Shown here: one piece after another, positions 23,451-33,286 of the stretch
Layout of the letters: the number at the start of each line of letters is the position of its first letter
Numbering within the stretch: position 1 is the first letter of the stretch
Assembly (NCBI GenBank): GCA_003353945.1
Contig: PIVM01000034.1
Coordinates: forward strand, 1-43,233
Reading direction: 5' to 3'
Length of the DNA: 43,233 nt
DNA from: Gammaproteobacteria bacterium
GTDB taxonomy: Bacteria; Pseudomonadota; Gammaproteobacteria; Pseudomonadales; PIVM01
Notes under the pieces: generated by a model
Database searches by the model: none
Told to the model about the DNA's origin: nothing
What the model saw: only the letters and a program-made list of their open reading frames with translations
Program-made: the position numbers and the translations under genes

Positions 23451-25823
23451 ATGCGAACATGGATGTTGGCAGCCTGCCTGGTGCTTGGGCTCAGTATGAA
23501 TAGCCCGGTATTATTACCACTCTACTCGATCCCCCTGTTGCTATCTATTTCCGTGGCATTATTCTGCACACGTCGCAGACACTTGGTCGTTATTGGGGCT
23601 GCCTGTGTTGGACTTGCCTGGGGTGTGAGTTATGGACATTGGCGTCTTGAGCATATCTTGCCCGAATCGTTACAGGGGGTTGATCTGGTCGCGGAGGGGC
23701 GGGTAGTGGGCTTGCCACAGACTCAATTCAGGGATGAATTGCCGGTTCGGCGCTTTTTTCTAAAAGTGGATAAGCTAGGCAATATGCAAAACGGTGAGTT
23801 CGCATCCGTTCCAGATATGCGGAAAATCAAGTTGACCTGGTACGGTGGCGAGGAAGTCAAACCTGGAGATTATTGGCGATTGACAGTGCGCCTGAAACCA
23901 CCTAGAGGCTACGCCAATCCGGGTGGATTTGATTATGGCATGTGGCTTTTACAGCAGGGTGTGGATGCTAGCGGCTATGTTCGACGAGATCCAGAAAACC
24001 GGCTTATTCAACAAAGACAGGCTTGGTTTAGCATTGATGCCTGGCGCTTGGCGATAGGGCAGCGAATCGGGGCTGCATTGTCAGGACACACCCACGCTGG
24101 AGTGATCAGGGCTCTGGTCATTGGTGACAAGTCTGCTATTGAAAAGGATCAATGGCAGCTATATAACCGTACAGGCACCAACCATCTTGTGGCCATTTCC
24201 GGGCTGCATGTTGGGCTTCTCGCAGCATTGGGCTATTGGCTTGGATGCCTGTTGGCTCGCGTATATTTCCCTCTGCTTTTGATGGTACCAGCGCAATATA
24301 TTGGTTGTTTGACGGCGATGGTATTTGCTTTGATCTATTGTGCCCTGGCCGGGTTTTCACTGCCAACCAGCCGTGCGCTGGTGATGGTGGTCATCTTTTT
24401 CTGTGGGCGCTTGGCAGGGCGGGTAATATTGCCGGGTGTTTCTTTATTGTTTGCATTGACGATTATTCTTTTTGCACAACCTCTGGTGGTGTTCTCTATT
24501 GGCTTCTGGTTATCATTTGGTGCTGTGGCCATATTGCTTTATGCACTGACCGGGCGGCTAGGGCCCTTAAATTGGCGTTGGCGCTGGTTACGTCCGCAAT
24601 GGGTGATTTTTATCGGTTTAAGTCCTTTCTTGTTACTCTTTTTTTATCAACTACCGTGGATTTCTCCTCTAGCAAATATGCTGGCCATTCCGATCTACAG
24701 TACGGTTGTTATTCCCGTCGCTTTGCTGGGAGCTGCGCTATCTTTTTGCTGGTCTTCTGCGGGTGTATTGTTATTGAAACTTGCAGCAAATGCGATTGCA
24801 TTAGTTGATGTGTTGATGCAAGGGATGATCGATCTATGGGAGGCAATACCGTGGCAAATAGCGGATGCCAATGTTGAGTGTTTCAGCTTACTGGCATTGT
24901 TTCTGGCTGTGTTTCTACTGTTGAGTCCCAGAGGTTTTCCTGGCCGCTTGCTGGCCTACCTATTGGTTTGTATTCCGTGGCTGTTCCATCAAAATAGTAT
25001 TCCTCAAGGACATTTTTCTGTGACCGTATTGGATGTTGGGCAGGGGCTGGCAGTTGTGCTAGAAACGAAAAATCATACCATGGTGTATGATGCTGGACCT
25101 TCGTATGGAGATAATTTTGATTTGGGTGCAGCAGTCGTGGTTCCATTCTTAGTCCATGGTGGGCATCGCAACATTGACAGATTAGTGATTAGCCATGCTA
25201 ACCAGGATCATTCAGGGGGTGCAAAAAGCATTATCAAGGGCCTGTCCGTTGGTGAACTGTTGTATGGAGAGCCCTTAGCACATTTGAATGTCAAACAAGG
25301 GCGTTTGTGTAGGGAAGGCATGATCTGGCGCTGGGATGGCGTTGTGTTTCATGTGTTGAATGGAGCAAGCCATCATAGAGCAAAGATAAATAGCGCCGAT
25401 GGAGGCAATAACGCGTCTTGTGTTATACGGGTTACTGCCGAAAATGGTTCTGTATTGCTGACAGGAGATATAGAAAAAGCGGTGGAGCGCCGATTAACAG
25501 AGGAGTATGGCAAGGCTTTGCAATCGGATGTGCTGATTGCGCCTCATCATGGTAGTGCAACGTCTTCCACCCCAGAGTTTATTCAACAGGTTTCACCTCG
25601 TCATGTGGTGTACTCAGCAGGTTATCGTAATCGTTTCAGACATCCCCACGCACGTGTGCTTGCACGTTACTCTGATCTTGGGATTATGCAGTTCAATACG
25701 GCTTATGCTGGTGCAGTACAATTTTCACACAGCGAAAATGGCGAAACTTTGCTTGTGAGAAGGTTCCGGGATAGTCGAGTTAATTTCTGGTATCGTGACG
25801 ATCCAGCGCGGCTTCGGTTGTAG
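23451..25823 (+). CDS. comEC: ComEC/Rec2-type DNA uptake channel
   Basis: The 790-residue protein has N-terminal membrane helices with a DUF4131 domain (about residues 20-190). The competence domain carries NHLVAISGLHVGL near residue 243 and many membrane helices. A C-terminal metallo-beta-lactamase-like domain starts at TVLDVGQGLAVVLE, with VISHANQDHSGG (a usual HADxDH site with Asn at the third place), LLTGDIEK and IAPHHGSATSS. ComEC moves one DNA strand across the inner membrane in natural transformation. The gene appears complete. exbB follows after 127 bp on the same strand. Confidence 0.93.
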   Translation: MRTWMLAACLVLGLSMNSPVLLPLYSIPLLLSISVALFCTRRRHLVVIGAACVGLAWGVSYGHWRLEHILPESLQGVDLVAEGRVVGLPQTQFRDELPVRRFFLKVDKLGNMQNGEFASVPDMRKIKLTWYGGEEVKPGDYWRLTVRLKPPRGYANPGGFDYGMWLLQQGVDASGYVRRDPENRLIQQRQAWFSIDAWRLAIGQRIGAALSGHTHAGVIRALVIGDKSAIEKDQWQLYNRTGTNHLVAISGLHVGLLAALGYWLGCLLARVYFPLLLMVPAQYIGCLTAMVFALIYCALAGFSLPTSRALVMVVIFFCGRLAGRVILPGVSLLFALTIILFAQPLVVFSIGFWLSFGAVAILLYALTGRLGPLNWRWRWLRPQWVIFIGLSPFLLLFFYQLPWISPLANMLAIPIYSTVVIPVALLGAALSFCWSSAGVLLLKLAANAIALVDVLMQGMIDLWEAIPWQIADANVECFSLLALFLAVFLLLSPRGFPGRLLAYLLVCIPWLFHQNSIPQGHFSVTVLDVGQGLAVVLETKNHTMVYDAGPSYGDNFDLGAAVVVPFLVHGGHRNIDRLVISHANQDHSGGAKSIIKGLSVGELLYGEPLAHLNVKQGRLCREGMIWRWDGVVFHVLNGASHHRAKINSADGGNNASCVIRVTAENGSVLLTGDIEKAVERRLTEEYGKALQSDVLIAPHHGSATSSTPEFIQQVSPRHVVYSAGYRNRFRHPHARVLARYSDLGIMQFNTAYAGAVQFSHSENGETLLVRRFRDSRVNFWYRDDPARLRL

Positions 25824-25950
25824 AATGATGGAACGGCGATTAGAATTCGCTGCAAGCTTGTCATCATGTCTTATCGCAACCGCTTCAAACTCTGTACAAG
25901 AGTGTGAGCCAATGATAGGTGTGAGCCGATAACGAAAGAGAGGGAAATGC

Positions 25951-26586
25951 GTGTTTGAAATGATCAAATCGGGCGGATGGTTAATGCTCCCGATAATTAT
26001 GTGCTCAATAGTGGCGTTTGGCATTTGCGTTGAACGGTTCTGGACCCTGAATGCAAAAAAAATAGCGCCACCCAATTTAATTGCGCAAGTCTGGATATGG
26101 ATAAAGAATAATCAGCTCGATGGGCAGAAAATGCGTGAGTTGAAAAAATCATCACCTCTTGGAGAGATACTGTCTGCCGGATTAAGCAACTCCTCTCATG
26201 GTAGGGAAGTGATGAAAGAAAGTATTGAGGAGGCTGCCAGTCATGCTATCCATGAAATGGAGCGTTATCTTAATCCATTGGGAACGATTGCGACGATAAC
26301 GCCGCTACTGGGGCTTTTAGGTACCGTCATCGGTATGATTCGAGTCTTCAGCGATATTATGATTCAGGGGACGGGGAATGCGCAGGTTTTAGCAGGAGGT
26401 ATCTCCGAGGCCTTGATTACCACAGCTTCAGGTTTGTGTGTGGCAATACCTGCGTTGATAATGCACCGGTATTTTCATCGTCGAGTCGATACGATTGTCG
26501 TGGAACTGGAAAGGCAAAGTATCAAGCTGGTTGACGCCTTGCACAGTGAGCGACGGGTGGAAATGAAAGAGACCGATAAAGAGTGA
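25951..26586 (+). CDS. exbB: ExbB/TolQ/MotA-family proton channel
   Basis: The 211-residue protein starts at GTG 25951 after a good GAGAGGG. Its membrane helix 1 is GGWLMLPIIMCSIVAFGICVE. The family core near residues 110-165 is ATITPLLGLLGTVIGMIRVF followed by GGISEALITTASGLCVAIPA. It pairs with ExbD to use proton flow, usually to energise TonB-dependent receptors. No TonB gene is next to it. The pair sits between comEC and msbA as in pseudomonads. It overlaps exbD by 4 bp. Confidence 0.92.
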   Translation: MFEMIKSGGWLMLPIIMCSIVAFGICVERFWTLNAKKIAPPNLIAQVWIWIKNNQLDGQKMRELKKSSPLGEILSAGLSNSSHGREVMKESIEEAASHAIHEMERYLNPLGTIATITPLLGLLGTVIGMIRVFSDIMIQGTGNAQVLAGGISEALITTASGLCVAIPALIMHRYFHRRVDTIVVELERQSIKLVDALHSERRVEMKETDKE

Positions 26587-27011
26587 AATTCAAACGCCAA
26601 AACACAACAGAAGAAGGTGTCAATCTGACCCCGCTTATCGATGTGGTATTTTTGCTGTTGATTTTCTTTATGGTTTCAACCACCTTTACTAAGGAGTCTC
26701 ACCTCACTATCGATTTGCCACAGGCGAAAGGAGAATTCAGGGAAGAAAAGGAACCTAAGCAACTTGAAGTGCTGATCAATGCAAAGGGCGAATTCTCACT
26801 CAATAATCAGGTTTTAATTAACAATAGTCTCAGGACCGTAAAGGCTGCAATAAGCAAAGAAAGTGGCGGTGATAATTCATTGCCATTGATTATCACCGCC
26901 GATGCACATACGCCTCATGAGGCCGTTGTTCGGGCTATGGATGCAGCAGGGCAACTGGGTTTTGTTCACTTGAGTATTACCACGCGGTTCTCGACCAAAT
27001 ACGACCGATAA
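26583..27011 (+). CDS. exbD: ExbD/TolR-family protein
   Basis: The 142-residue protein has the family start NLTPLIDVVFLLLIFFMVST, a single helix carrying the proton-responsive Asp, then a periplasmic domain ending in EAVVRAMDAAGQLGFVHLSI. GTG start at 26583 overlaps the exbB stop (GTGA), so translation is coupled. It partners ExbB. Confidence 0.93.
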   Translation: MKFKRQNTTEEGVNLTPLIDVVFLLLIFFMVSTTFTKESHLTIDLPQAKGEFREEKEPKQLEVLINAKGEFSLNNQVLINNSLRTVKAAISKESGGDNSLPLIITADAHTPHEAVVRAMDAAGQLGFVHLSITTRFSTKYDR

Positions 27012-27083
27012 TACTATCGCTAATTTCACGGTCAGGTTTTAACAAGAAAAGTAATTTGTGTTTTGGCAATGAAGGCATATTGA

Positions 27084-28898
27084 ATGGCAAATAATTCACG
27101 GACTTCAACGGACTGGCAGTTGTACACCAGACTGATGTCGTATATGTGGCCCTATCTGGGTGCATTTCTCCTGAGTGTTGTCGGTTTTATGTTGTATGCA
27201 GCAATGCAAGTATTATTGGCCGATATACTGCAGTTTATTGTGGATGCTTTTGGAGATGGCGATAATATCACTGCAGGCTTAGTGTCTGGATGGATGCATC
27301 AGATGATGGAAATGCAGGGTAGCAGTAACTATCAGGCCAGCATTATGATACCTGTAGCCATCGTGATTATTGCTTTTTTTCGGGGAGTCGGTTTTTTTAT
27401 TGGCCATTTTGGTATTGCTCATGTTGGACGTAACACGATCCATGATTTACGTTGCGCGGTATTTGAGCATATGTTACGCCTGCCCACTATTTTTTATGAC
27501 AGCAATACCAGTGGTTATCTGGTTAGTCGGATCACCTTTAATGTAGAGCAGGTAACCGGAGCGGTGACTAAGGCTTTTACGATAATTATTCGCGAAGGCA
27601 TCATAGTGCTTTTCCTTCTGGCTTATTTGTTTTACATAAACTGGCAATTGTCTCTGGTGTTTTTGGCAGTGACGCCGGTTATTGCCCTGATTGTTACATT
27701 TGTTAGTAGACGGTTTCGTCGCATTAGCCGACGTATTCAGGACTCGATGGGCGATGTTACGCATGTAAGTTCCGAAGCAATTAACGGCAATCGTGTTATG
27801 CGCATATTTGGTGGAGAAGCCTATGAGAGTAATAGATTTTTCAAAGCCAGTGAATATAACCGCCGTCAGAGTATTAAGATGGCGGCTACGGCGGCAAGCT
27901 CGACACCGGTCATTCAGTTTCTAGTCAGTTTAGCGTTGTGTGCATTGGTTGCACTGGGCTTACAGCCTGAAGTGAAGACAAGCCTGACTCCGGGAGAGTT
28001 TGTTGCTTTTTTAACCGCGGCGGGATTGCTTGCAAAGCCTATTCGTCAGTTGAGTGGTGTTTTGAATATCATTCAAAAAGGCTTGGCAGCAGCTGAAAAT
28101 ATCTTCTTTCAAATGGATGAGCCCTCCGAAGTGGACGATGGCGCAACCGCTATTGAACGTGTGAAAGGGCAGGTCGAATTTAAGTCTGTCAATTTTCAGT
28201 ATCGAGACGATCAGAGCTTGGTGCTTAAAGATATCAGTTTTTCTGTGGCAGCGGGGCAGACAATCGCTTTGGTGGGAAGCTCAGGTGGTGGCAAGTCAAC
28301 ATTAGTGAGTTTGATTCCGCGTTTTTACAACCAGGTTGACGGTCAGATTAAAATTGATGGCGTTGATATCCATGATTACAGCCTGCGTGACTTGCGTCAG
28401 CAGATTGCTCTCGTCAGTCAACAGGTGGTGTTATTTAATGATACGATATTAAATAATATTGCCTACGGTGATTTGCAAAACAGTGACCCAGAAGCCATTA
28501 AACGCGCAGCAAAAATTGCTCATGCTACGGAGTTTATTAATGAGCAATCTGCAGGCATGGATACACTGGTAGGTGATAATGGTGTTAATCTTTCGGGTGG
28601 GCAGCGCCAGCGTATTGCCATTGCCAGGGCTATTTTGAAAGATGCGCCCATTCTAATATTGGATGAAGCGACATCCGCTCTTGATAACGAATCTGAACGT
28701 TATATTCAGGATGCATTGGAAAAAATCATGCAAGGACGAACCACATTTGTGATAGCCCATCGGCTGAGTACGGTCGAAAAAGCCGATACCATATTGGTTG
28801 TTGAAGATGGTCAGATCGTTGAGTCGGGGAATCACTCTGAGTTGCTTGATCGTGATGGTCGTTATGCACAGCTCTATCGCAATCAATTTAAAGACTGA
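27084..28898 (+). CDS. msbA: MsbA, lipid A-core flippase
   Basis: The 604-residue half-transporter has six membrane helices (residues about 15-320) and an ATPase domain: Walker A LVGSSGGGKSTLVSLIP, Q-loop LVSQQVVLFNDTI, signature LSGGQRQRIAIARAI, Walker B ILILDEATSALD and switch His in FVIAHRLSTVEKAD. MsbA flips lipid A-core across the inner membrane. lpxK follows after 2 bp, the near-universal partner order in gammaproteobacteria, which supports MsbA over another exporter. Confidence 0.95.
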   Translation: MANNSRTSTDWQLYTRLMSYMWPYLGAFLLSVVGFMLYAAMQVLLADILQFIVDAFGDGDNITAGLVSGWMHQMMEMQGSSNYQASIMIPVAIVIIAFFRGVGFFIGHFGIAHVGRNTIHDLRCAVFEHMLRLPTIFYDSNTSGYLVSRITFNVEQVTGAVTKAFTIIIREGIIVLFLLAYLFYINWQLSLVFLAVTPVIALIVTFVSRRFRRISRRIQDSMGDVTHVSSEAINGNRVMRIFGGEAYESNRFFKASEYNRRQSIKMAATAASSTPVIQFLVSLALCALVALGLQPEVKTSLTPGEFVAFLTAAGLLAKPIRQLSGVLNIIQKGLAAAENIFFQMDEPSEVDDGATAIERVKGQVEFKSVNFQYRDDQSLVLKDISFSVAAGQTIALVGSSGGGKSTLVSLIPRFYNQVDGQIKIDGVDIHDYSLRDLRQQIALVSQQVVLFNDTILNNIAYGDLQNSDPEAIKRAAKIAHATEFINEQSAGMDTLVGDNGVNLSGGQRQRIAIARAILKDAPILILDEATSALDNESERYIQDALEKIMQGRTTFVIAHRLSTVEKADTILVVEDGQIVESGNHSELLDRDGRYAQLYRNQFKD

Positions 28899-28900
28899 CC

Positions 28901-29962
28901 ATGCGATTTGATCACCGCCTGACAAACTGGATGCTTGAAGCCTGGTATGGCAGTGCGTGTTGGCTGCATATGTTGCGGCCACTGAGTAGTGTGTATCGCA
29001 CCTTGGCGGAGAAAAACAGACACCGTTATCTTAATGGAGAAAAGCCTTCGTGGCGGGCGCCGGTGCCGGTAATTGTTGTTGGCAATATTACAGTGGGTGG
29101 AGCCGGTAAAACGCCGTTGGTCATCGCCATTACTCAGTTTTTTAAAGCCCAGGGTTTACGCCCTGGCATTGTTAGTCGAGGCTATGGCGGTCAGTCTGAA
29201 ACCTATCCGCTTGTCGTCACGGCAGACTCACAACCGGCCCAGGTTGGCGATGAACCTCTACTTATCGCGTGTCGCACGGATTGTCCTGTCGTCGTTGACC
29301 CAAATCGCGTTGAGGCAGTGAAGAAACTAATTGCAGACTTTGAGTGTGATTTAGTGATCAGTGATGATGGATTACAGCATTACGCGCTGGGCCGTGATAT
29401 TGAAATCTGTGTGATAGATGGCAAACGAGGTTTAGGTAATCGTTGCCTGTTACCGGAAGGGCCGCTACGTGAAAGCCATGCGCGTTTGTCAGAGCTTGAT
29501 TTTGTTGTTGTTAATGGTGAGTCTGAACAAAAATTTCGGCTTGATCAGAATGTGATGAGCCTGCAACCTGCTGAGCTGCAGCTTGTATCTGCTTACAAAT
29601 ATCAACACAACAGTGCCTGCGGTGATGTAAATACTACTGGCTCCAACAGCGTTAAAAATAAAAAGCCTGGGGAAAAAATAAATGCCGTTGCCGGCATTGG
29701 TCATCCCGAACGCTTTTTTCAGTCCTTGGAGGCAATGGGGTATGACGTTATCAAAAGGCCGTTTCCAGATCATTATCAATTTACATCGGTCGATTTTGCT
29801 TTTAAAGAGATGTACCCGATCGTGATGACCGAAAAAGACGCGATAAAATGTCAGCAGTTGAAATTATCAGATGCATGGATTTTGCCAGTAGAAGCAAGGG
29901 TGGACGATGCGTTTTGGCAACAACTTTTGGCAAAATACCAAGTGTTGATTAGCTATAAATAA
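28901..29962 (+). CDS. lpxK: LpxK, tetraacyldisaccharide 4'-kinase
   Basis: The 353-residue protein has the P-loop VGNITVGGAGKTPLVIA near residues 58-74, then GIVSRGYGGQSE, VGDEPLLIACRT and VISDDGLQHYALGRDIEI, all LpxK signatures, and ends with MTEKDAIKCQQL. It phosphorylates the lipid A precursor at the 4' position at the inner membrane. The stretch at about residues 235-255 (VNTTGSNSVKNKKPGEK) is a low-complexity insertion. It is coupled to msbA. The small Trm112-like gene often found between lpxK and kdsB is absent. Confidence 0.95.
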   Translation: MRFDHRLTNWMLEAWYGSACWLHMLRPLSSVYRTLAEKNRHRYLNGEKPSWRAPVPVIVVGNITVGGAGKTPLVIAITQFFKAQGLRPGIVSRGYGGQSETYPLVVTADSQPAQVGDEPLLIACRTDCPVVVDPNRVEAVKKLIADFECDLVISDDGLQHYALGRDIEICVIDGKRGLGNRCLLPEGPLRESHARLSELDFVVVNGESEQKFRLDQNVMSLQPAELQLVSAYKYQHNSACGDVNTTGSNSVKNKKPGEKINAVAGIGHPERFFQSLEAMGYDVIKRPFPDHYQFTSVDFAFKEMYPIVMTEKDAIKCQQLKLSDAWILPVEARVDDAFWQQLLAKYQVLISYK

Positions 29963-29980
29963 ACAGAGGATTAAGCCCCC

Positions 29981-30742
29981 GTGAGCTTCAAAGTGATTAT
30001 CCCAGCGCGTTATGCTTCCACCCGATTACCGGGCAAGCCACTATTGGACGTTGGGGGCAAACCGATGGTGCAGCGTGTCTACGAGCAGGCACTGAAAAGC
30101 GATGCTGATGAAGTCATCATCGCCACGGATGACAGTCGTATTGAAGAGTTTGCCAAGAAACTGGGTGCTGCGGTATGCATGACCTCAGCTGAACATGAAT
30201 CGGGAACGGACCGGTTGCAAGAAGTGGCAGCAAAGCGGCAATTCGCTGATGATGAAATTGTGATCAATGTGCAGGGTGATGAGCCGCTGATTCCTCCCGG
30301 TGTCATTAATTATGTGGCTGAGGATCTGGCGCAACACCCGCAGGCGGGTATCTCAACACTGTATGAAAAAATTGATGAGCTCGAATTGGTGATGGATCCC
30401 AATGTTGTGAAAATCGTGTTTGATAAACAGGGGTATGCACTTTATTTCAGTCGTGCTCCCGTCCCCTGGAGTCGTGACTTTTTTAGTAGCAAAGAACCAC
30501 GATTACCTGCAGGCTCACAGTATTATCGTCACATTGGCGTGTATGGCTATCGAGTGTCTCTGTTGCATCAGTTTGTTTCATGGCCCATGAGCAACTTGGA
30601 GCTTGTGGAAAGGCTGGAGCAATTGCGGGCGATGGAAAATGCAAGCCGGATTCACTGCGCTGAGGTGCCTGAAACCATTCCCGGTGGCGTGGATACTGAG
30701 GAAGATCTGGAGCGTGTTCGAGCCCTTATGGCTAAAAAATAA
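29981..30742 (+). CDS. kdsB: KdsB, CMP-Kdo synthetase
   Basis: The 253-residue nucleotidyltransferase begins SFKVIIPARYASTRLPGKPL, the nucleotide-binding loop. INVQGDEPLIPP holds the metal-binding Asp, and RAPVPWSRDFF and HIGVYGYRVSLL follow. It activates Kdo with CTP for lipopolysaccharide core assembly, in keeping with lpxK and msbA upstream. GTG start at 29981 after AGAGGA. Confidence 0.95.
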   Translation: MSFKVIIPARYASTRLPGKPLLDVGGKPMVQRVYEQALKSDADEVIIATDDSRIEEFAKKLGAAVCMTSAEHESGTDRLQEVAAKRQFADDEIVINVQGDEPLIPPGVINYVAEDLAQHPQAGISTLYEKIDELELVMDPNVVKIVFDKQGYALYFSRAPVPWSRDFFSSKEPRLPAGSQYYRHIGVYGYRVSLLHQFVSWPMSNLELVERLEQLRAMENASRIHCAEVPETIPGGVDTEEDLERVRALMAKK

Positions 30743-30782
30743 CGCCAATTTAATGGCAAGAGAATAGAAAGTAAATTTGCTT

Positions 30783-31265
30783 ATGACTGTCAGTGTTTTG
30801 TTTGTCTGTTTAGGGAATATCTGCCGATCTCCTACTGCACACGCTGTGTTTGAGAAGGTGGTGTCTGATGCGCACTTGAGTGACAAAATCATTGTTGATT
30901 CAGCGGGTACCGGAGATTGGCATATCGGAGAGCCACCTGATCATCGGGCCTCCTCTGTTGCAAGCAGAAGAGGCTACCCTCTGGATCATTTACGCGCTAG
31001 ACAAGTGGTAACAGCCGATTTTGACAAATTTGACTACATATTGGCGATGGATAATGAAAATCTACGCAATTTGCAACTGATGGCGCCGCTTGGTTTTTCT
31101 GGTCATCTCGGGCTATTTCTGGCATTTGATAAAGGCCAGCAACTGGAAGAGGTGCCAGACCCCTACTACGGTGGCCCCAATGGTTTTGATGATGTGATGG
31201 ACAGCATTGAAAAAGCATCTTCAGCGTTACTCTCCCATATTCAAAGTAGCTACGGGCTCCCATAA
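30783..31265 (+). CDS. Low-molecular-weight protein-tyrosine phosphatase
   Basis: The 160-residue protein opens MTVSVLFVCLGNICRSPTAH, giving the C-x5-R-S catalytic loop (CLGNICRS), and has the general-acid Asp in VPDPYYGGPNGFDDV. These enzymes remove phosphate from tyrosine residues. The gene's place between kdsB and murB is a common gammaproteobacterial order without a known link. The ATG at 30783 is preferred over an upstream TTG. Its stop overlaps the murB ATG by one base. Confidence 0.92.
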   Translation: MTVSVLFVCLGNICRSPTAHAVFEKVVSDAHLSDKIIVDSAGTGDWHIGEPPDHRASSVASRRGYPLDHLRARQVVTADFDKFDYILAMDNENLRNLQLMAPLGFSGHLGLFLAFDKGQQLEEVPDPYYGGPNGFDDVMDSIEKASSALLSHIQSSYGLP

Positions 31266-32299
31266 TGCGGATTGTCGAAAACGAGCCCTTGCTGCCTCAC
31301 AACACACTGGGTGTTGATCTGAGTGCTCGTTACTTCGCGCAGGTTAAGGATTTGCCAGAGTTACAGGAAGCGTTAACGTTTGCACGATGTAATAATTTGC
31401 CTTTCTGGGTGATCGGTGGAGGCAGCAATACCGTGATTACCCAAGATCTGGACGGCTTGGTTATATGTATGGCGATCAAAGGGATTGAGGTTCAGCAGAT
31501 CAAGTCTGAAACAGTGGGAGTCGAGCACCGCTGCAAACGTGTGATTGCTGGAGCGGGGGAGAGCTGGGATCAGCTGGTTGCCTGGTCTCTAGAGCATCAA
31601 CTCTATGGCCTGGAAAATCTATCGCTGATACCAGGCAGTGTAGGTGCGGCGCCAGTGCAGAACATCGGTGCCTACGGTGTTGAATTGAGTGAGTTTCTTG
31701 AATGGGTTGAAGTGTGGGATGTTGAGCAGGGAATCACGCGCAAACTGCCCAGAGGAGAGTGCCAGCTCAGTTATCGCGATAGTGTGTTCAAGCACGAGCT
31801 GAAAGGGCAGGTGGTGATTACCCGAGTTGCTCTTCGCTTGTCATCTATACCCAAACCCAATCTTAGCTACGATGAACTCAAACGCGCTGTTGAATGCAAA
31901 GTAAAAGTCGATCCTCTTACCATTCGTGAAAAGGTGATAACGCTACGGCAACAGAAATTACCGTCGCCAGAGGAGCGGCCTAATGTGGGCAGTTTTTTTA
32001 AAAATCCCGTTATTACTCAAGCCAAGTACCAGAGTTTGTGTCGATATCATCCTGATATCCCTGCATATCCTAGTGAAGATGATCGACGAAAGATACCGGC
32101 CGCTTGGTTGATTGATAGGGCTGGTTGGAAAGGGGAAAACCAAGGAGGTATCTCGGTTTTTGAGCGTCACGCATTAGTGTTAATAAACGATCAGCATGCC
32201 GATGGGCAGCAAATTTTACGTTTTGCCCGTCAAATTCAGGATTCTGTAAAGAAAAAATTTGCTGTTGTATTGGAATTGGAGCCTCAGGTAATTCCCTGA
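31265..32299 (+). CDS. murB: MurB, UDP-N-acetylenolpyruvoylglucosamine reductase
   Basis: The 344-residue type I MurB has the FAD-binding segments NLPFWVIGGGSNTVI, AGAGESWDQLVAWSLEH and GLENLSLIPGSVGAAPVQNI. YRDSVFK, VGSFFKNPVI (with the proton-donor Ser) and the terminal LELEPQV (with the catalytic Glu) follow. It performs the NADPH-dependent reduction that makes UDP-MurNAc for peptidoglycan. It is the last gene of the msbA-to-murB run. Confidence 0.95.
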   Translation: MRIVENEPLLPHNTLGVDLSARYFAQVKDLPELQEALTFARCNNLPFWVIGGGSNTVITQDLDGLVICMAIKGIEVQQIKSETVGVEHRCKRVIAGAGESWDQLVAWSLEHQLYGLENLSLIPGSVGAAPVQNIGAYGVELSEFLEWVEVWDVEQGITRKLPRGECQLSYRDSVFKHELKGQVVITRVALRLSSIPKPNLSYDELKRAVECKVKVDPLTIREKVITLRQQKLPSPEERPNVGSFFKNPVITQAKYQSLCRYHPDIPAYPSEDDRRKIPAAWLIDRAGWKGENQGGISVFERHALVLINDQHADGQQILRFARQIQDSVKKKFAVVLELEPQVIP

Positions 32300-32575
32300 A
32301 ATATTCTCGGTCTTGAGCAGAAAGTTCATCTTCTTTAAAATAACATCATTTCTCATCTTTTTTGGTGTTGACCTGCAACGTAGGTGTGGGCATGTGTATC
32401 AAACTGGCCGGATTGGCTGAATTTTTCTGGTTATAGCGGTGTGACAATGTTATCTTTTTTAACTAACTATAGTGTGCAACACCATGGAGGTTTGTCTAAA
32501 CTAAAGTTAAACGGCATTTAGTAAGCTGTTGCTACTATTATAAAAAGTTTACCGTCATTCCCTAGAGGTGAAGTC

Positions 32576-33223
32576 TTGAGCATTAAAGTATTGGTTGCTG
32601 ATGACCACGAGTTGGTGCGTACAGGGATTACACGTATGTTAGAGGATGTTGATGGCATTCAAGTTGTTGGTGAGGCCACAACGGGTGAGGAAGCTATCAA
32701 ATTTAGTCGGGATATAAAGCCTGATGTGGTATTGATGGATGTTCGTATGCCGGGCATAGGGGGGCTGGAGGCTACTCGCAAACTCGTTCGACAACTGCCT
32801 GAGATCAAAGTTGTGGCAGTCACAGCATGTGATGATGATCCCTTTCCTTCGCGGCTGTTGAAAGCGGGTGCCGTTGGCTTCATAACCAAAGATGCCGATT
32901 TAGACGAGATGGTTCGAGCGATTCGCAGTGTTATGGCTGGGCAGCGATATATTTGCCCTCAGGTGGCTCAGCAGATGGCGCTCAAGTCTTTTGGTCAGAA
33001 AAATGAGGAGTCACCCTTCGAAGCGCTGTCGGAAAGAGAATTACAAATTTGCATGATGGTCGTTAATTGTCAAAAAGTGCAGGATATTTCCGATCAATTG
33101 TGCCTCAGCCCTAAAACCGTCAACAGCTATCGTTATCGCATTTTTGATAAACTGGGTGTGGGGGGGGATGTGGAATTGACCCGCCTGGCCATCCGCTATG
33201 GTATGCTGGATGCTCATGCCTAA
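32576..33223 (+). CDS. uvrY: GacA/UvrY-type response regulator
   Basis: The 215-residue protein has an N-terminal receiver domain with phospho-acceptor D55 (VVLMDVRMPG). The C-terminal LuxR-type DNA-binding domain has LSERELQI and ISDQLCLSPKTVNSYRYRIF. Similarity and position directly upstream of uvrC identify it as the GacA/UvrY regulator, which in relatives is phosphorylated by GacS/BarA and activates small RNAs that titrate RsmA/CsrA. Translation starts at TTG 32576 after AGAGGTG; no ATG is suitable. A TATTAT box at 32536-32541 could be its -10, with a poor -35. Confidence 0.92.
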   Translation: MSIKVLVADDHELVRTGITRMLEDVDGIQVVGEATTGEEAIKFSRDIKPDVVLMDVRMPGIGGLEATRKLVRQLPEIKVVAVTACDDDPFPSRLLKAGAVGFITKDADLDEMVRAIRSVMAGQRYICPQVAQQMALKSFGQKNEESPFEALSERELQICMMVVNCQKVQDISDQLCLSPKTVNSYRYRIFDKLGVGGDVELTRLAIRYGMLDAHA

Positions 33224-33286
33224 TTGTTGACTGGATATTCGCTTCTATGGGATAAGCATGCTCCGTCATCATGCTAGAGTAATGAG